From NCBI GenBank assembly GCA_016699835.1, contig CP064987.1, positions 372,001 through 436,000 on the forward strand: DNA of 64,000 nucleotides, read 5' to 3'. The translations under genes and the position numbers were made by a program. Positions 24,250 to 33,403 of this stretch are shown here, piece by piece. The notes beneath the pieces were generated by a model. It was not told where the DNA came from and searched no databases. It saw nothing but the letters and a program-made list of their open reading frames with translations. Positions within the stretch are counted from its first letter, which is position 1; every line of letters starts with the position of its first letter. The stretch comes from Phycisphaerales bacterium (GTDB lineage: Bacteria; Planctomycetota; Phycisphaerae; Phycisphaerales; UBA1924).

Positions 24250-25077
24250 ATGCCCACCCACCCGCGTCGCGGCCGAAACCGAACTCTCCACACGCTCCTG
24301 GCGTCGAGCACGATGCGCTCGTGCGCCACGCTCGTCACATCGGCATCGCTCCTGGGCGTCCTCGCGCTCGGCGCGGGATTGCCGCTGGTCACGCTGACGG
24401 GATGCAAGAAGAAGGCCCCGCCGCCGCCGCCGCCCCCACCACCACCGCCGCCGCCGATTCCCGATCCGGTGAAGATCGAGCCGCTCTCGCAGGAGATGAA
24501 CGCGGATCGCCGGATCGCCTTCGAGCAACCGCTCGCCCCGCGCGACCCCGCGCTGGCCCGAGGCATCCTGACCCTGAGCGACGCGATCGCCAAGGGCAAC
24601 TCCGACAAACTCCGCGCCGTGCTCGATCCGTCGGCGAAGGACGACCTCGAACGCCTCCTCTCCGAGGGAGTCTGGGAGACCGCGACCGCGAAGATCGAGA
24701 AGGTCCGCGTCGTTTACCTTGAGCAATCGCCTCCGGACACCGACTCGGCGTATACCTGCGTCCTTTTCATCGCGGTCCAGGAGATCGGCACGTCATACCT
24801 CACCGGCTGGTCCGGGGCCCGCGTCGGCGACGCGTGGTTCTTCAAGGGCGCGCCGTCGTCCCGCGAGACCAAGCGTCGGGCCGAGGAATGGGACGGCCTC
24901 GCGATCGCCGACCTCGAAGGCAAGCCCAAGGAGCGAGCCAAGGGTGCCGCGGGCATCGACACCGGGAACACTCCCACCGACCCCAACGCGCCCTCGAGCA
25001 CGCCCGAGAGTGAACCAAGCCCGGGCACCGGCGAGGCTCCAATCGCACCCGCGCCGATGGCACCAGGCGGTGGTTGA
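24250..25077 (+). CDS. Lipoprotein with a 13-proline run, unknown function
   Basis: 275 residues. A long basic N-terminus precedes a hydrophobic signal segment ending in the lipobox LTGC (Cys52), then KKKA and thirteen consecutive prolines (57-69), a probable rigid spacer from the membrane. A folded domain of about 150 residues follows (LTLSDAIAKGNSDKLRAVL, SAYTCVLFIAVQEIG, LTGWSGARVGDAWFFKG), and a Thr/Pro/Ala-rich tail. I do not recognise the domain. The proline run should depend on elongation factor P for translation. It sits between fabD and fabG in the same direction and is probably co-transcribed, though a link to lipid synthesis is not evident. The ATG at 24313 (MRSCATLVTS) would give a more usual signal length and is a real alternative start. 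Confidence 0.75.
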   Translation: MPTHPRRGRNRTLHTLLASSTMRSCATLVTSASLLGVLALGAGLPLVTLTGCKKKAPPPPPPPPPPPPPIPDPVKIEPLSQEMNADRRIAFEQPLAPRDPALARGILTLSDAIAKGNSDKLRAVLDPSAKDDLERLLSEGVWETATAKIEKVRVVYLEQSPPDTDSAYTCVLFIAVQEIGTSYLTGWSGARVGDAWFFKGAPSSRETKRRAEEWDGLAIADLEGKPKERAKGAAGIDTGNTPTDPNAPSSTPESEPSPGTGEAPIAPAPMAPGGG

Positions 25078-25116
25078 GCCCCGATTCCCCATTCCTGCAA
25101 TCGATCTGCGACATCC

Positions 25117-25875
25117 ATGACACCATCAAACACCAACGCTGAGATCCGCGTCGCCTTTGTGTCAGGAGCCTCCCGAGGCATCGGCAAGGCCATCGCCCTC
25201 GAACTGGCTTTGAAGGGGCGCCACGTCGTTCTCTGCTCGCGCTCCGCCGCGCCGCTGAACGACCTCAAGGCCCAGATCGAGGCCAACGGCGGGAAGGCCA
25301 GCGTCGCCGCGTGCGATGTCGCCGATTCGACGGCCCTCGCCGCCGCCATTGATGGCGCCGCCTCCGCCCACGGGCGACTCGACATCCTCGTGAACAACGC
25401 CGGCATCACCAAGGACGGGCTGGCGCTCCGCATGAGCGACGAGGACTGGGACCTCGTCCTCGATACCAACCTCAAATCGGCCTTTGTCGCGATCCGGGCG
25501 GCGGCCCGCCACATGATGAAGGGCAAGTTCGGCCGCATCATCAACATCAGTTCCACCTCGGGCGTCGTGGGGAACGCGGGGCAGGCGAACTATGCCGCGG
25601 CCAAGTCGGGGATGCTGGGCCTCACCAAGACCATCGCCCGTGAACTGGGCGGGAAGAACATCACCTGCAACGCGATCGCTCCGGGGTTCATCACGACCGA
25701 CATGACCGACAATCTGCCCCAGCAGGTCAAGGACCACGTCACGAGCCTCATGGCCATCAAACGCCTCGGCACCCCCGAGGACATCGCCCACGCCACCGCC
25801 TTCCTCACGAGCGACGACGCCGGATTCATCACCGGCCAGACCCTCTGCGTCGACGGCGGCATGACGATGTGCTGA
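25117..25875 (+). CDS. fabG: 3-oxoacyl-ACP reductase (FabG)
   Basis: 252 residues of the classical short-chain dehydrogenase fold: SGASRGIGKAIA nucleotide-binding loop (16-27), NNAG (93-96), catalytic Ser146, Tyr159 and Lys163 (NYAAAKSG), APGFITTDMT, and the C-terminal GQTLCVDGGMTM typical of FabG. It reduces 3-oxoacyl-ACP with NADPH in the elongation cycle. Residues around CSRS after strand 2 fit NADP preference. acpP and fabF, which usually follow, are not present; the next gene is a small membrane protein. Confidence 0.94.
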   Translation: MTPSNTNAEIRVAFVSGASRGIGKAIALELALKGRHVVLCSRSAAPLNDLKAQIEANGGKASVAACDVADSTALAAAIDGAASAHGRLDILVNNAGITKDGLALRMSDEDWDLVLDTNLKSAFVAIRAAARHMMKGKFGRIINISSTSGVVGNAGQANYAAAKSGMLGLTKTIARELGGKNITCNAIAPGFITTDMTDNLPQQVKDHVTSLMAIKRLGTPEDIAHATAFLTSDDAGFITGQTLCVDGGMTMC

Positions 25876-25930
25876 GCGTTCCGTGGGTGGTGAATCAGCG
25901 GAGGTGTGACGCGATCGTGGAGTCCCTCGC

Positions 25931-26221
25931 ATGAGCCGCAAGACACCGCCGCCGCTTCCGAATCAGGAACTGGACAACTACCAGAAAATCGCCGACAAGG
26001 TGGGCTTCGTCCCCTCGCTCCGCGTCAAGGACAACGTGATCCAGGGGATCACCGCTGTCATAGGTGCCGGCATCGGCGTCCTCGTTGGCTATCTGATCGC
26101 CGCACACATACAAAGCGGTGCCACCGGCATCGCCATGATGGTCGGCGGACTACTCGGGTTCATCACCGGCGCCCTGCTCGTCGGCTTTGTCCTCATGATC
26201 CTCGGCTGGTTCCGGAAGTAG
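25931..26221 (+). CDS. Small two-helix membrane protein, unknown function
   Basis: 96 residues: a short hydrophilic N-terminus with PPPLPNQEL, then VIQGITAVIGAGIGVLVGYLIAA and GIAMMVGGLLGFITGALLVGFVLMILGW, two glycine-rich hydrophobic segments that probably form a helical hairpin, and an FRK end. I do not recognise a family. It follows fabG by 55 bp in the same direction and may be the last gene of that operon. A GGAG lies about eight bases upstream of the ATG. Codon use matches its neighbours, so it is likely a real gene. Confidence 0.7.
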   Translation: MSRKTPPPLPNQELDNYQKIADKVGFVPSLRVKDNVIQGITAVIGAGIGVLVGYLIAAHIQSGATGIAMMVGGLLGFITGALLVGFVLMILGWFRK

Positions 26222-26246
26222 TCCGGATTCCGACCGAATCGAGAAC

Positions 26247-27461
26247 TCACACCTCGACGATCATCGCCACGGCGTTCCCGCCACCCAGGCACAGCGCCGC
26301 CACGCCGCGCTTCCCGCCCGTGCGCTTGAGTTGGTGGATCAGCGTCGTGAGGACGCGCGCCCCGGAGCAGCCGATCGGGTGCCCCAGCGCGATCGCTCCG
26401 CCACAGATGTTCACCTTCTCCTCGGGGATGCCGCCCTCCTTCATGTTCTGGAGGACCTGCGCGGCGAAGGCCTCGTTGAGTTCGAAGAGGTCAACATCCT
26501 TGATCGAGAGGTTCGCCTTCTTGAGCACCGCGGGCACGGCCAGCGCGGGGGCACGGAAGATGTCCTTGGGCGCCAGTCCCGATGTTTGGTACGCGACGAT
26601 CCGCGCGAGCGGCTTGATCCCCAGTTGCTCGGCCTTGCTCATGCTCGCGACCACGACCGCCGCGCCGCCATCGGAGATCTGGCTCGCGTTGCCGGCGGTC
26701 ACCGTCCCCTCCTTCGCGTCGAAGACGGGGCGGAGTTTGGCGAGCCCATCCGCGGTCGATTCGGCACGGATGCCCTCGTCCGCCGCCACGCCCGACGACT
26801 TCTTGTCGAGGCACTGCTCCCCCGTCACCGCGACGATCTCGCTCTTGTACCAGCCGTTCTTGGTCGCCTCGGCCGCCAGTTGGTGCGAGCGGGCGGAGAA
26901 TCGATCCTGCTCAGCGCGCGAGACCTCGAACTTCTTCGCGATGTGGTCGGCGGCGTTGCCCATCGCCCAGCACTCAAAGGCGCAGCGGAGGCCGTCGTAC
27001 TGCATGTGGTCCTCGAGCGTCGTGGGCCCGAACTTGGGAGCGCCCGCGCCGTCACGGAGCGAGGCGAAGTACGGCGCCCGCGTCATGCTCTCGAACCCGC
27101 CGGCCGCGACGAGTTGGTTGTCCCCCGCCTTGATCGACATGGCCGCCTGCATCACCGCCTGCAGCCCACTCCCGCAGACCTTGTTGATCGTGACGCACGA
27201 GGTCGTGTCCGGAAGGCCCGCCTTGAGCGCCGCCTGGCGTGCCGGGTTCTGCCCCAGCCCCGCCTGCAGCACGCACCCGAACATCGCCTCATCGAAGTGC
27301 CCGGCCTCGGCTTCCTTCTTGAGCGCGGCATGTTCGGCAAAGATGCCCTGCAGCGCGTAACTCGCCAGCAGCGGGCTGGGCACGCGCGACAGGCCGCCAA
27401 AGAACTTGCCGATCGGCGTCCGCTTCGCAGCCAGAATCACCGGGACATTCGCGCTTGACAT
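26247..27461 (-). CDS. Acetyl-CoA C-acyltransferase (thiolase)
   Basis: 404 residues of the thiolase family with nucleophile Cys96 in NKVCGSGLQAV, the ESMTRAPY segment, NEAFAAQ, GGAIALGHPIGCSGAR (catalytic His) and CLGGGNAVAM (second Cys). Thiolases either join two acetyl-CoA to acetoacetyl-CoA or cleave 3-oxoacyl-CoA; sequence alone does not decide. AAAGGAG six bases before ATG 27461 fixes the start, discarding a 16-residue upstream extension. It is convergent with the fab operon, 25 bp from the small membrane protein gene, with no hairpin in between. Confidence 0.93.
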   Translation of the reverse strand: MSSANVPVILAAKRTPIGKFFGGLSRVPSPLLASYALQGIFAEHAALKKEAEAGHFDEAMFGCVLQAGLGQNPARQAALKAGLPDTTSCVTINKVCGSGLQAVMQAAMSIKAGDNQLVAAGGFESMTRAPYFASLRDGAGAPKFGPTTLEDHMQYDGLRCAFECWAMGNAADHIAKKFEVSRAEQDRFSARSHQLAAEATKNGWYKSEIVAVTGEQCLDKKSSGVAADEGIRAESTADGLAKLRPVFDAKEGTVTAGNASQISDGGAAVVVASMSKAEQLGIKPLARIVAYQTSGLAPKDIFRAPALAVPAVLKKANLSIKDVDLFELNEAFAAQVLQNMKEGGIPEEKVNICGGAIALGHPIGCSGARVLTTLIHQLKRTGGKRGVAALCLGGGNAVAMIVEV

Positions 27462-27661
27462 GCCATGCTCCTTTGCTCGTGCATTGGTCCGTTCTCGCCG
27501 GCGGGCCATGATGGTGATGCCCGCCGCGCCGAAATGCCGAACCAGGAAGTTGTTCGGGTGTGGACACGATCACACAGACTCGTGGCCACTCTTGATCCAG
27601 AGTAGAGCATAGTTCGCGTCACGAACCGAATCCGTCTGGCCTGCGTCCAAGAACCACACGC

Positions 27662-28477
27662 ATGAGCGAAACTCCCCCCGAAATCCCCGGCCTGGATCCT
27701 TCCTCGCGGGGAGGAGGGAGGGCCGGCCCCACGGACCCGCAATCGACTCGACCGATCTCCGAACAACCGGGCGTGCAGGCCGCCTCACTTGCCACCGTCG
27801 ATCGACCATCCCTTCGTGCTCGCGCCATGGGTCTATGGGATTCCCTGGGGATCTCGTGGCGATTCGTCGAGTATGTTCTGCTCTTCTTCGCGATTCCCGC
27901 GGCCGCCGCACTGCGATTCGAGAAGCCGCCGGTTTGGATCCTGATCTGGACGTCGTCGTTGACGTGCCTGGTGCTCCTCCTGCTCGACAAGACGTTTGAT
28001 CGCGATCGGCTCTTCAACTCAAAGGAAATCGCGCCCGCAGTTCCAAGAATCGTTGGCGTGTGGGTCGTGGCCGCGGCCGCACTCACGTGGCTCGTCTCCG
28101 AGTTCCACCGCCAGCACCTCTTCAACTTCCCGACCAGCAAGCCCTGGCTCTGGATGCTCGTGATGGTCGCGTATCCGATCCTCAGCGTTTATCCACAATC
28201 GATCGTCTATCGGACATTCATCTTCCACCGGTACCAGTCCGTTTTCCCGTCACGTTGGGGCATGATCTGGGCGAGCGCCATCTCGTTCTCCTTCGCCCAC
28301 GTCATCTTCCACAACTGGATCGCCCTGGGGCTCACGGCGATCGGCGGCATCCTCTTCGCGCACACCTACACACGAACGCGCTCGACCCTTGCGAGCGCGA
28401 TCGAGCATGCCCTGTACGGCTGCTGGGTCTTCACTGTCGGCCTCGGCAGCGCGCTCTACCACGGCACGGTCCAATAA
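27662..28477 (+). CDS. CPBP-family (CAAX protease-like) membrane protein with a degenerate first motif
   Basis: 271 residues: a 60-residue hydrophilic N-terminus, then about six to seven hydrophobic segments. The C-terminal half resembles CPBP/Abi intramembrane metalloproteases: YPQSIVYRTFIFHRY (177-191) aligns with motif 1 EExxxR, SFSFAHVIFHN (208-218) with motif 2 FxxxH, and AIEHALYG with motif 3. In motif 1 the glutamates are replaced by Gln179 and Ser180, though Arg184 is kept. The enzyme may be inactive or may use another residue. Related proteins act in protein processing or immunity to peptides; the role here is unknown. No clear ribosome binding site precedes the ATG. Confidence 0.7.
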   Translation: MSETPPEIPGLDPSSRGGGRAGPTDPQSTRPISEQPGVQAASLATVDRPSLRARAMGLWDSLGISWRFVEYVLLFFAIPAAAALRFEKPPVWILIWTSSLTCLVLLLLDKTFDRDRLFNSKEIAPAVPRIVGVWVVAAAALTWLVSEFHRQHLFNFPTSKPWLWMLVMVAYPILSVYPQSIVYRTFIFHRYQSVFPSRWGMIWASAISFSFAHVIFHNWIALGLTAIGGILFAHTYTRTRSTLASAIEHALYGCWVFTVGLGSALYHGTVQ

Positions 28478-28635
28478 ACCAATGAAGTATCTAGCCCGAC
28501 CTCGAAGGATGGCCTGTGAGTCACTCGTGTCCGGAGCTCTCCCTCACGGTCGGGCAGCATGGCGATTCGCTCTGCTTTGGAGGAATCGCCAAACGACGCG
28601 TGAACACGCGTGCAAGTTTCGCCGATCTCACAGTC

Positions 28636-28995
28636 ATGTGGCACCCAGACCCCACCGGCCCCACACCCGGCGAGATGAAGAACGCCCGCTCCACCTCGAT
28701 CGGCGACCTCTCGCGCATCGAGTCCCTCGAGTCCCTCGAGTCCCGAGTCGAACGCCTCCAACTCGCGTGCATGGCCCTCTGGGAGTTCCTCCAGGAGCAC
28801 CACAAGATCACCAACGAGGAACTCAACCTCCGCATCCGCGAGATCGACGCGCGTGATGGCGAGGAAGATGGCCGCGCTTCGCCCCGCGCCCGCGCGTGCC
28901 CATCCTGCCAACGCCCCGTCTCGGTCCGTCACCAGAAATGCCTCTACTGCGGCACCGAAGACCTCGAGGCCTCACCCTTCGGCATGGCGGGGTGA
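28636..28995 (+). CDS. Small zinc-ribbon protein with a predicted helical region
   Basis: From ATG 28636 the product is 119 residues. It has a charged, Leu-rich region (LSRIESLESLESRVERLQLACMALWEFLQ), probably a short coiled coil, and a C-terminal zinc ribbon CPSCQRPVSVRHQKCLYCG. I do not recognise a specific family. A GTG at 28516 with AAGGA six bases upstream would add 40 residues, but that extension has codon use unlike the rest; an ATG at 28675 is also possible. It lies alone between the CPBP-like gene and a repeat element. Confidence 0.6.
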   Translation: MWHPDPTGPTPGEMKNARSTSIGDLSRIESLESLESRVERLQLACMALWEFLQEHHKITNEELNLRIREIDARDGEEDGRASPRARACPSCQRPVSVRHQKCLYCGTEDLEASPFGMAG

Positions 28996-29019
28996 TCGAG
29001 TGTTCTTGCCATAGGTCCT

Positions 29020-29048
29020 CGGTGGCACCGCTCTCCAGTGGAGCGGAC
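29020..29048 (+). repeat. Dispersed palindromic repeat, variant copy
   Basis: Contains GGTGGCACCGCTCTCCAG followed by TGGAGCGGAC, an imperfect CCGCTC/GAGCGG hairpin. It shares its left 18 bases with the copies at 10743-10802 and 38501-38528. It lies in the 162-bp gap between the zinc-ribbon gene and the PrpD-family gene, and has no T-tract that would make it a terminator. Confidence 0.75.
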
Positions 29049-29157
29049 AATCTAGTCTCTCCGACATCGCGCATCGAGACACAGAATCAACGCGTGTTTT
29101 CTCGCCGAAACGCCACCACGGTCGTGACGAAAATCGTGCGGCCTACGCTTTCGCCCT

Positions 29158-30843
29158 ATGCCAATCTCACCCGAAACCCACGTCACCCTCCCCGCCGACA
29201 CCAACCAGGCTTTGGGCCTTGCCCGATACGCCATCGAGTTCATGGGCGACGCGCCGAAAACGCGTGGCGAGCCATCGAAGAGCGTCCTCGAACGCACCAA
29301 CCAGTTCTTCACCGACGCCTGCCTCTGCGGCCTCTCGGCCCTCGCCCTCAACACCAACGCCCCGACGATTCTCCGCGAGGAGGCGCAGCAGTATCGCGTC
29401 CCCGTCTCCGGGATCGGCACGCTCGCGGGCGTCTCGTGGGCGAAGGGGTGCGTGCGTGGCGGCGTGCCGGCCTTTGGCAGCACGACCGATGTCGCCGTCG
29501 AGAAGGCGATCGTCGCGAACTGTGCCGCCGTCCGCGAGTGGGATAGCAATGGCACCAACTTCGGCTTCAACCCGGAACTCGGGCACACCGCGGGCGAGTT
29601 CGGGCACAATGACTTTTACTCGGTTGCCCTCGCCGCCGCCCAGATGCGTGGCAAGGGCGGCGCGTACGCCCTCCGCGGCATGGTCCTTCTCGACGAGATC
29701 CGCGGGCGCCTCGCCGAGGTCTTCAGCCTCAAGAGTTACAAGATTGACCACGTCGTCCACGGCGCAATCGCCTCCGCCGCGACCTTCGGCGCGATGATGG
29801 GCGCCACCGACGAGCAGATCGAGAGCGCTATAGGCATGGTCGTGGCTCACTACATCCCCTTCCGGGCCATCCGCGCGGGGAAGCAACTCTCCGACAGCAA
29901 GGGCGCGAGCGCCGCGATCAGCACCGAGGCCGCGATCCTCTCGGTGAAGCGCAGCATGGCCGGGTTCATGGGCCCGCGCGACATCTTCCGCAACCCCGAG
30001 GCGATCTTCCGCCTGTTCGAAGGCCCCGGGCAACTCTTCAAGAAGACCCAGTCCGCCGGGACGGGCATCCCCGACGCCACGACCAAAACCGGCTACGCCT
30101 CGCCCTTTGATCTCGTCCTGGGGCGAAAGGGCGATGACTTTGCCGTTATGGGTATGCACTTCAAACTGGGGCTGTACGAGCACCAATCCGCCGGCGCACT
30201 CCAGGGGCTTATCAACATCATCGCCCGCCGCCCCGAACTCCTCGACGACCAGACCGGCGACTGCATCGCCGCGATCAAGGTCCGCGCGTACGAACCCGCC
30301 TTCGGCATCATCGGCGACCCCGCCAAGCGCGATCCCAAGACGAGGCAGTCCGCCGACCACTCCATGCTCTACCTCGTCTGCACCATGCTCAAGAAGGCCC
30401 TCGAACTCCGCACGGCCTCGAAGAAGACCCTGGGCTGGAAGGAACTCATGCTCCTCCCCTACGACTTCGACGCCAAGAGCCTGAAGGACCCGCTCACGCG
30501 CGAACTCATGGGCAAGATGACCTTCGAGCACGGCGGCACCGACTACGACGCGAAGTATCCCGACGGCATCCCCACCTCCATCATCGTCACCGACGACCAG
30601 GGCGCCACACACGACAGCGGCCTGGTCATGTACCCCGGCGGGCACGCCCGAAACCACCTCGGCACCGACCGCGTGGACCTCAACGACGTCCTCAAGCACA
30701 AGTTCGAGATGCTCGGGCGACTCGCGAGCGAGAACCCCAAGGAACTCGTGAAGCGATTCAGCGGGCTGGATCGAGCGACCGCCAGGGACGTCGCGGGCAT
30801 CATGGACTTCCAAATCATGCACGCCCAGGGCAAGTTCGACTGA
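29158..30843 (+). CDS. MmgE/PrpD family protein (2-methylcitrate dehydratase-like)
   Basis: 561 residues resembling PrpD/MmgE along the length: GVSWAKGCVRGG near the active-site region, AYALRGMVLLDEIRGRLAEVF, DHVVHGAIASAATFGAMMG, SDSKGASAAISTEAA and SADHSMLYLVCTML. PrpD dehydrates 2-methylcitrate in the propionate-degrading methylcitrate cycle; other family members act on related tricarboxylates. No prpB or prpC lies nearby, so the substrate is not established. It is longer than the usual 450-500 residues. The ATG at 29158 has no clear ribosome binding site. Confidence 0.8.
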   Translation: MPISPETHVTLPADTNQALGLARYAIEFMGDAPKTRGEPSKSVLERTNQFFTDACLCGLSALALNTNAPTILREEAQQYRVPVSGIGTLAGVSWAKGCVRGGVPAFGSTTDVAVEKAIVANCAAVREWDSNGTNFGFNPELGHTAGEFGHNDFYSVALAAAQMRGKGGAYALRGMVLLDEIRGRLAEVFSLKSYKIDHVVHGAIASAATFGAMMGATDEQIESAIGMVVAHYIPFRAIRAGKQLSDSKGASAAISTEAAILSVKRSMAGFMGPRDIFRNPEAIFRLFEGPGQLFKKTQSAGTGIPDATTKTGYASPFDLVLGRKGDDFAVMGMHFKLGLYEHQSAGALQGLINIIARRPELLDDQTGDCIAAIKVRAYEPAFGIIGDPAKRDPKTRQSADHSMLYLVCTMLKKALELRTASKKTLGWKELMLLPYDFDAKSLKDPLTRELMGKMTFEHGGTDYDAKYPDGIPTSIIVTDDQGATHDSGLVMYPGGHARNHLGTDRVDLNDVLKHKFEMLGRLASENPKELVKRFSGLDRATARDVAGIMDFQIMHAQGKFD

Positions 30844-30882
30844 GGCGGTTCGGCGACGCAGGTCACCTGTGTACAGTCCCGT

Positions 30883-31869
30883 ATGACGCCACGCTCCATC
30901 GTGATCGTGCTGGGCCTCTTCGCCGCCGCAACTATCACCGCCTCGTGCCATTCCTCGTCAGCGCCCCGACCTTCATCTCGTTCCGACGCCGCCGCCACCC
31001 TCGCCCTCGGCTCCGACGACGAGGCCCTCTCGCTCCTTGGCCAGCCCCTGAAGCGCCCCGGCGTCGACCCGATCAAACGAATCGATCTCGAGAAGTCGCT
31101 CGTCGAGGCAAAGAAGGCCCACACCGCCGCGCCCAACGACGAGCGCGCCGCGATCGAGCACGCGCGGTGCCTGTGTGCGCTCGGCCGATATCGCGAGGCC
31201 ATCGGCGTCTACTCCGTTGCGCTCGAATCCCACCACGACAACCCCTGGCTCCTGCGGTATCGCGGGCATCGATACATCACCACTCGACAACTCGACCTCG
31301 CCGAGCGTGATCTCAGAAAGGCCGAGTCGCTCATCAATGGTCAGCCCGATCAACTCGACCCCGAAGACGAGCCAGCCGACGGGGCCCGGAGTTCCCTCCA
31401 CACCAGCGTCTACTACCACCTCGGCATCGCCCTCTATCTCCGCGGCAAGTTCGACGACGCCGAGCGGGCCTTCGACCAGCGCAACCGTCTCAAGATCACC
31501 AACGACGACCTCCGCGTCGCAACGGCGTACTGGCGCTGGCTCTGCCTCAAACGCCTCGCCCGCGATGCCGACGCGAAACACGTGATCGCTCCCATCACGC
31601 CCGGACTCGACGTTCGCGAGAACAAGACCTACTACCGCCTCGGCCTTCTCATCAACGGATACATCCCCGAATCCGACCTCGTGAACGAGCAGGACACAAC
31701 CACACCCCTCAATCAGGGCGCGGCGTACGGCGTCGCGATGCTCCGCAAGTTCAACGGTGACGATCCGGGCTATCACCGCCTGCTCCTGCGGATCGTCGAA
31801 GAGCCGTCGTGGATCAACTTCGGGCGCATTGCCGCCGAGGCCGAGATCGCCCGCGAGGAAGCGCCCTAA
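30883..31869 (+). CDS. TPR-containing lipoprotein
   Basis: 328 residues with a short signal (SIVIVLGLFAAATITASC) ending in a lipobox Cys22, then a Ser/Arg/Pro linker. Residues about 60-150 (AAIEHARCLCALGRYREAIGVYSVAL, PWLLRYRGHRYITTRQLDLAERDLRKA) and 195-225 (YYHLGIALYLRGKFDDAERAFDQ) form tetratricopeptide repeats, a protein-binding scaffold. The protein is probably anchored to a membrane facing the periplasm. It follows the prpD-like gene by 39 bp and could be co-transcribed. The partner is unknown. Confidence 0.78.
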   Translation: MTPRSIVIVLGLFAAATITASCHSSSAPRPSSRSDAAATLALGSDDEALSLLGQPLKRPGVDPIKRIDLEKSLVEAKKAHTAAPNDERAAIEHARCLCALGRYREAIGVYSVALESHHDNPWLLRYRGHRYITTRQLDLAERDLRKAESLINGQPDQLDPEDEPADGARSSLHTSVYYHLGIALYLRGKFDDAERAFDQRNRLKITNDDLRVATAYWRWLCLKRLARDADAKHVIAPITPGLDVRENKTYYRLGLLINGYIPESDLVNEQDTTTPLNQGAAYGVAMLRKFNGDDPGYHRLLLRIVEEPSWINFGRIAAEAEIAREEAP

Positions 31870-31937
31870 CCACACCACGATTCCCGACTTGTCATTCCGT
31901 GGCACACGCGTTCGGTCCCGCCGGTACGATCCGCGGC

Positions 31938-33290
31938 ATGAGCCAGCCCCCCACGATGCCCGCATCCCCACGCCCGACCTTCCCCGGTGCGGGCCGCGCG
32001 CTCACGCTCCTGCTCGCGATCAACCTCTTCAACTACATCGATCGCTACATCCTCGCCGCTGCCGAGCCAGAGATCAGCAAGGAGTTCTTCCCCAACCCTT
32101 CCGATTCCTCGATCGCCGACGCCAAGATGGGCCTCCTCGCGACGGCGTTCATGGTCTCGTACATGGTCCTCTCCCCAGTCTTCGGCCTGCTCGCCGACAA
32201 GACCCGCCGCTGGGTGATCATCGGCGCGGGCGTCATCATCTGGAGCCTTGCCTCGGGTGCCTCTGGATTGGCGGCGACCTTCGCCATCCTCTTTCTCACC
32301 CGCATCCTCGTCGGAGTGGGTGAGGCCGCCTATGGCCCCGTCGCCCCCACCATCATCGCCGACATGTACCCGATCGAGAAACGCGGGCGGAAACTCGCGT
32401 GGTTCTATCTCGCCCTCCCCGTCGGCAGCGCCATCGGCTATGGACTTGGCGGGATCATGACCAAGCACTTCGGCTGGCGATCCGCGTTCTACAGCGTCGT
32501 CATCCCCGGCATCCTCCTGGGCCTCCTCTCCTTCGTCATGAAGGACCCGCCCCGGGGCGCCGGCGCCAAGAAGTTCAAGTGGAGCGACCTCACCCAACTC
32601 CGAATGAACCCGTCGTACATCCTCAACACCCTCGGCATGACCGCGATGACCTTCGCCGTGGGAGGGATGTCCTTCTGGATGCCCCGCTACGTCGCGCGGT
32701 TCCGCTTCGATGATCCCTCCAAGGAGAAACTCGCCGCCGTCAGCCTGACCTTTGGCGCCATCACCGCCGTCGCCGGCCTCCTCGCCACACTCTCCGGCGG
32801 GCTTCTGGGCGATTACCTCCGCCCCAGGCTCAAGGGTGCCTACTTCATCGTCTCCGGCGTCGGCATGCTCATCGCCTTTCCCCTCTTTGTCGCCACGCTC
32901 TATGTCCCTTTCCCTGCTGCCTGGTTCCTGATGGCCGGCGCGATCTTCTTTATCTTCCTCAACACGGGTCCCTCGAACACCATCACCGCCAACGTCACCG
33001 CCCCGGGGATCCGCGCCTCGGCCTACGCCTTCACCATCTTCACCATCCACGCCCTGGGCGACGCCATCAGCCCGCCCATCATCGGGTTCATTACCGACCT
33101 CACCCGCACCGATGCCAGACCCAATGGCAACATGAACACCTCGTTCATGGTCGTCGGCGTCATGATCCTGGTCTCGGGAATCCTCTGGATGCTCGGAGCC
33201 CGATACCTTGCTCGAGACGAAGCCAACGCCGAGGCCGTGGCCTCCGATTCCGCGAGATCAGATCTCCCCTCCGAAGCCCCGAATTCGTGA
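31938..33290 (+). CDS. Major facilitator superfamily transporter
   Basis: 450 residues with about twelve hydrophobic segments. NLFNYIDRYILAAAEPEI after helix 1 is typical of the spinster/hexuronate-like MFS groups. The loop between helices 2 and 3 (GLLADKTRRWVIIGAGV) is the MFS motif A, and RILVGVGEAAYGPVAPTIIADMYP is helix 4. The cargo is unknown; this group includes transporters of organic anions and lipids. The ATG at 31938 matches the natural N-terminus; the frame is open further upstream but overlaps the preceding gene. Confidence 0.9.
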   Translation: MSQPPTMPASPRPTFPGAGRALTLLLAINLFNYIDRYILAAAEPEISKEFFPNPSDSSIADAKMGLLATAFMVSYMVLSPVFGLLADKTRRWVIIGAGVIIWSLASGASGLAATFAILFLTRILVGVGEAAYGPVAPTIIADMYPIEKRGRKLAWFYLALPVGSAIGYGLGGIMTKHFGWRSAFYSVVIPGILLGLLSFVMKDPPRGAGAKKFKWSDLTQLRMNPSYILNTLGMTAMTFAVGGMSFWMPRYVARFRFDDPSKEKLAAVSLTFGAITAVAGLLATLSGGLLGDYLRPRLKGAYFIVSGVGMLIAFPLFVATLYVPFPAAWFLMAGAIFFIFLNTGPSNTITANVTAPGIRASAYAFTIFTIHALGDAISPPIIGFITDLTRTDARPNGNMNTSFMVVGVMILVSGILWMLGARYLARDEANAEAVASDSARSDLPSEAPNS

Positions 33291-33403
33291 CGCCTTTGGT
33301 CTCGACCAGGATCCAAGTGTTATGGACGGTGTAGCATGAAGTGCCAACGGGCCTCGTGCCGATACAACCTGTTCACAGCGTCGGACGCGGCACGGTCGGA
33401 TCA

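Noticed and set aside
28516..28635. N-terminal extension of the zinc-ribbon protein from a GTG start
   Set aside because: A fair ribosome binding site exists, but codon use in this stretch differs from the rest of the gene. It is kept as an alternative only.
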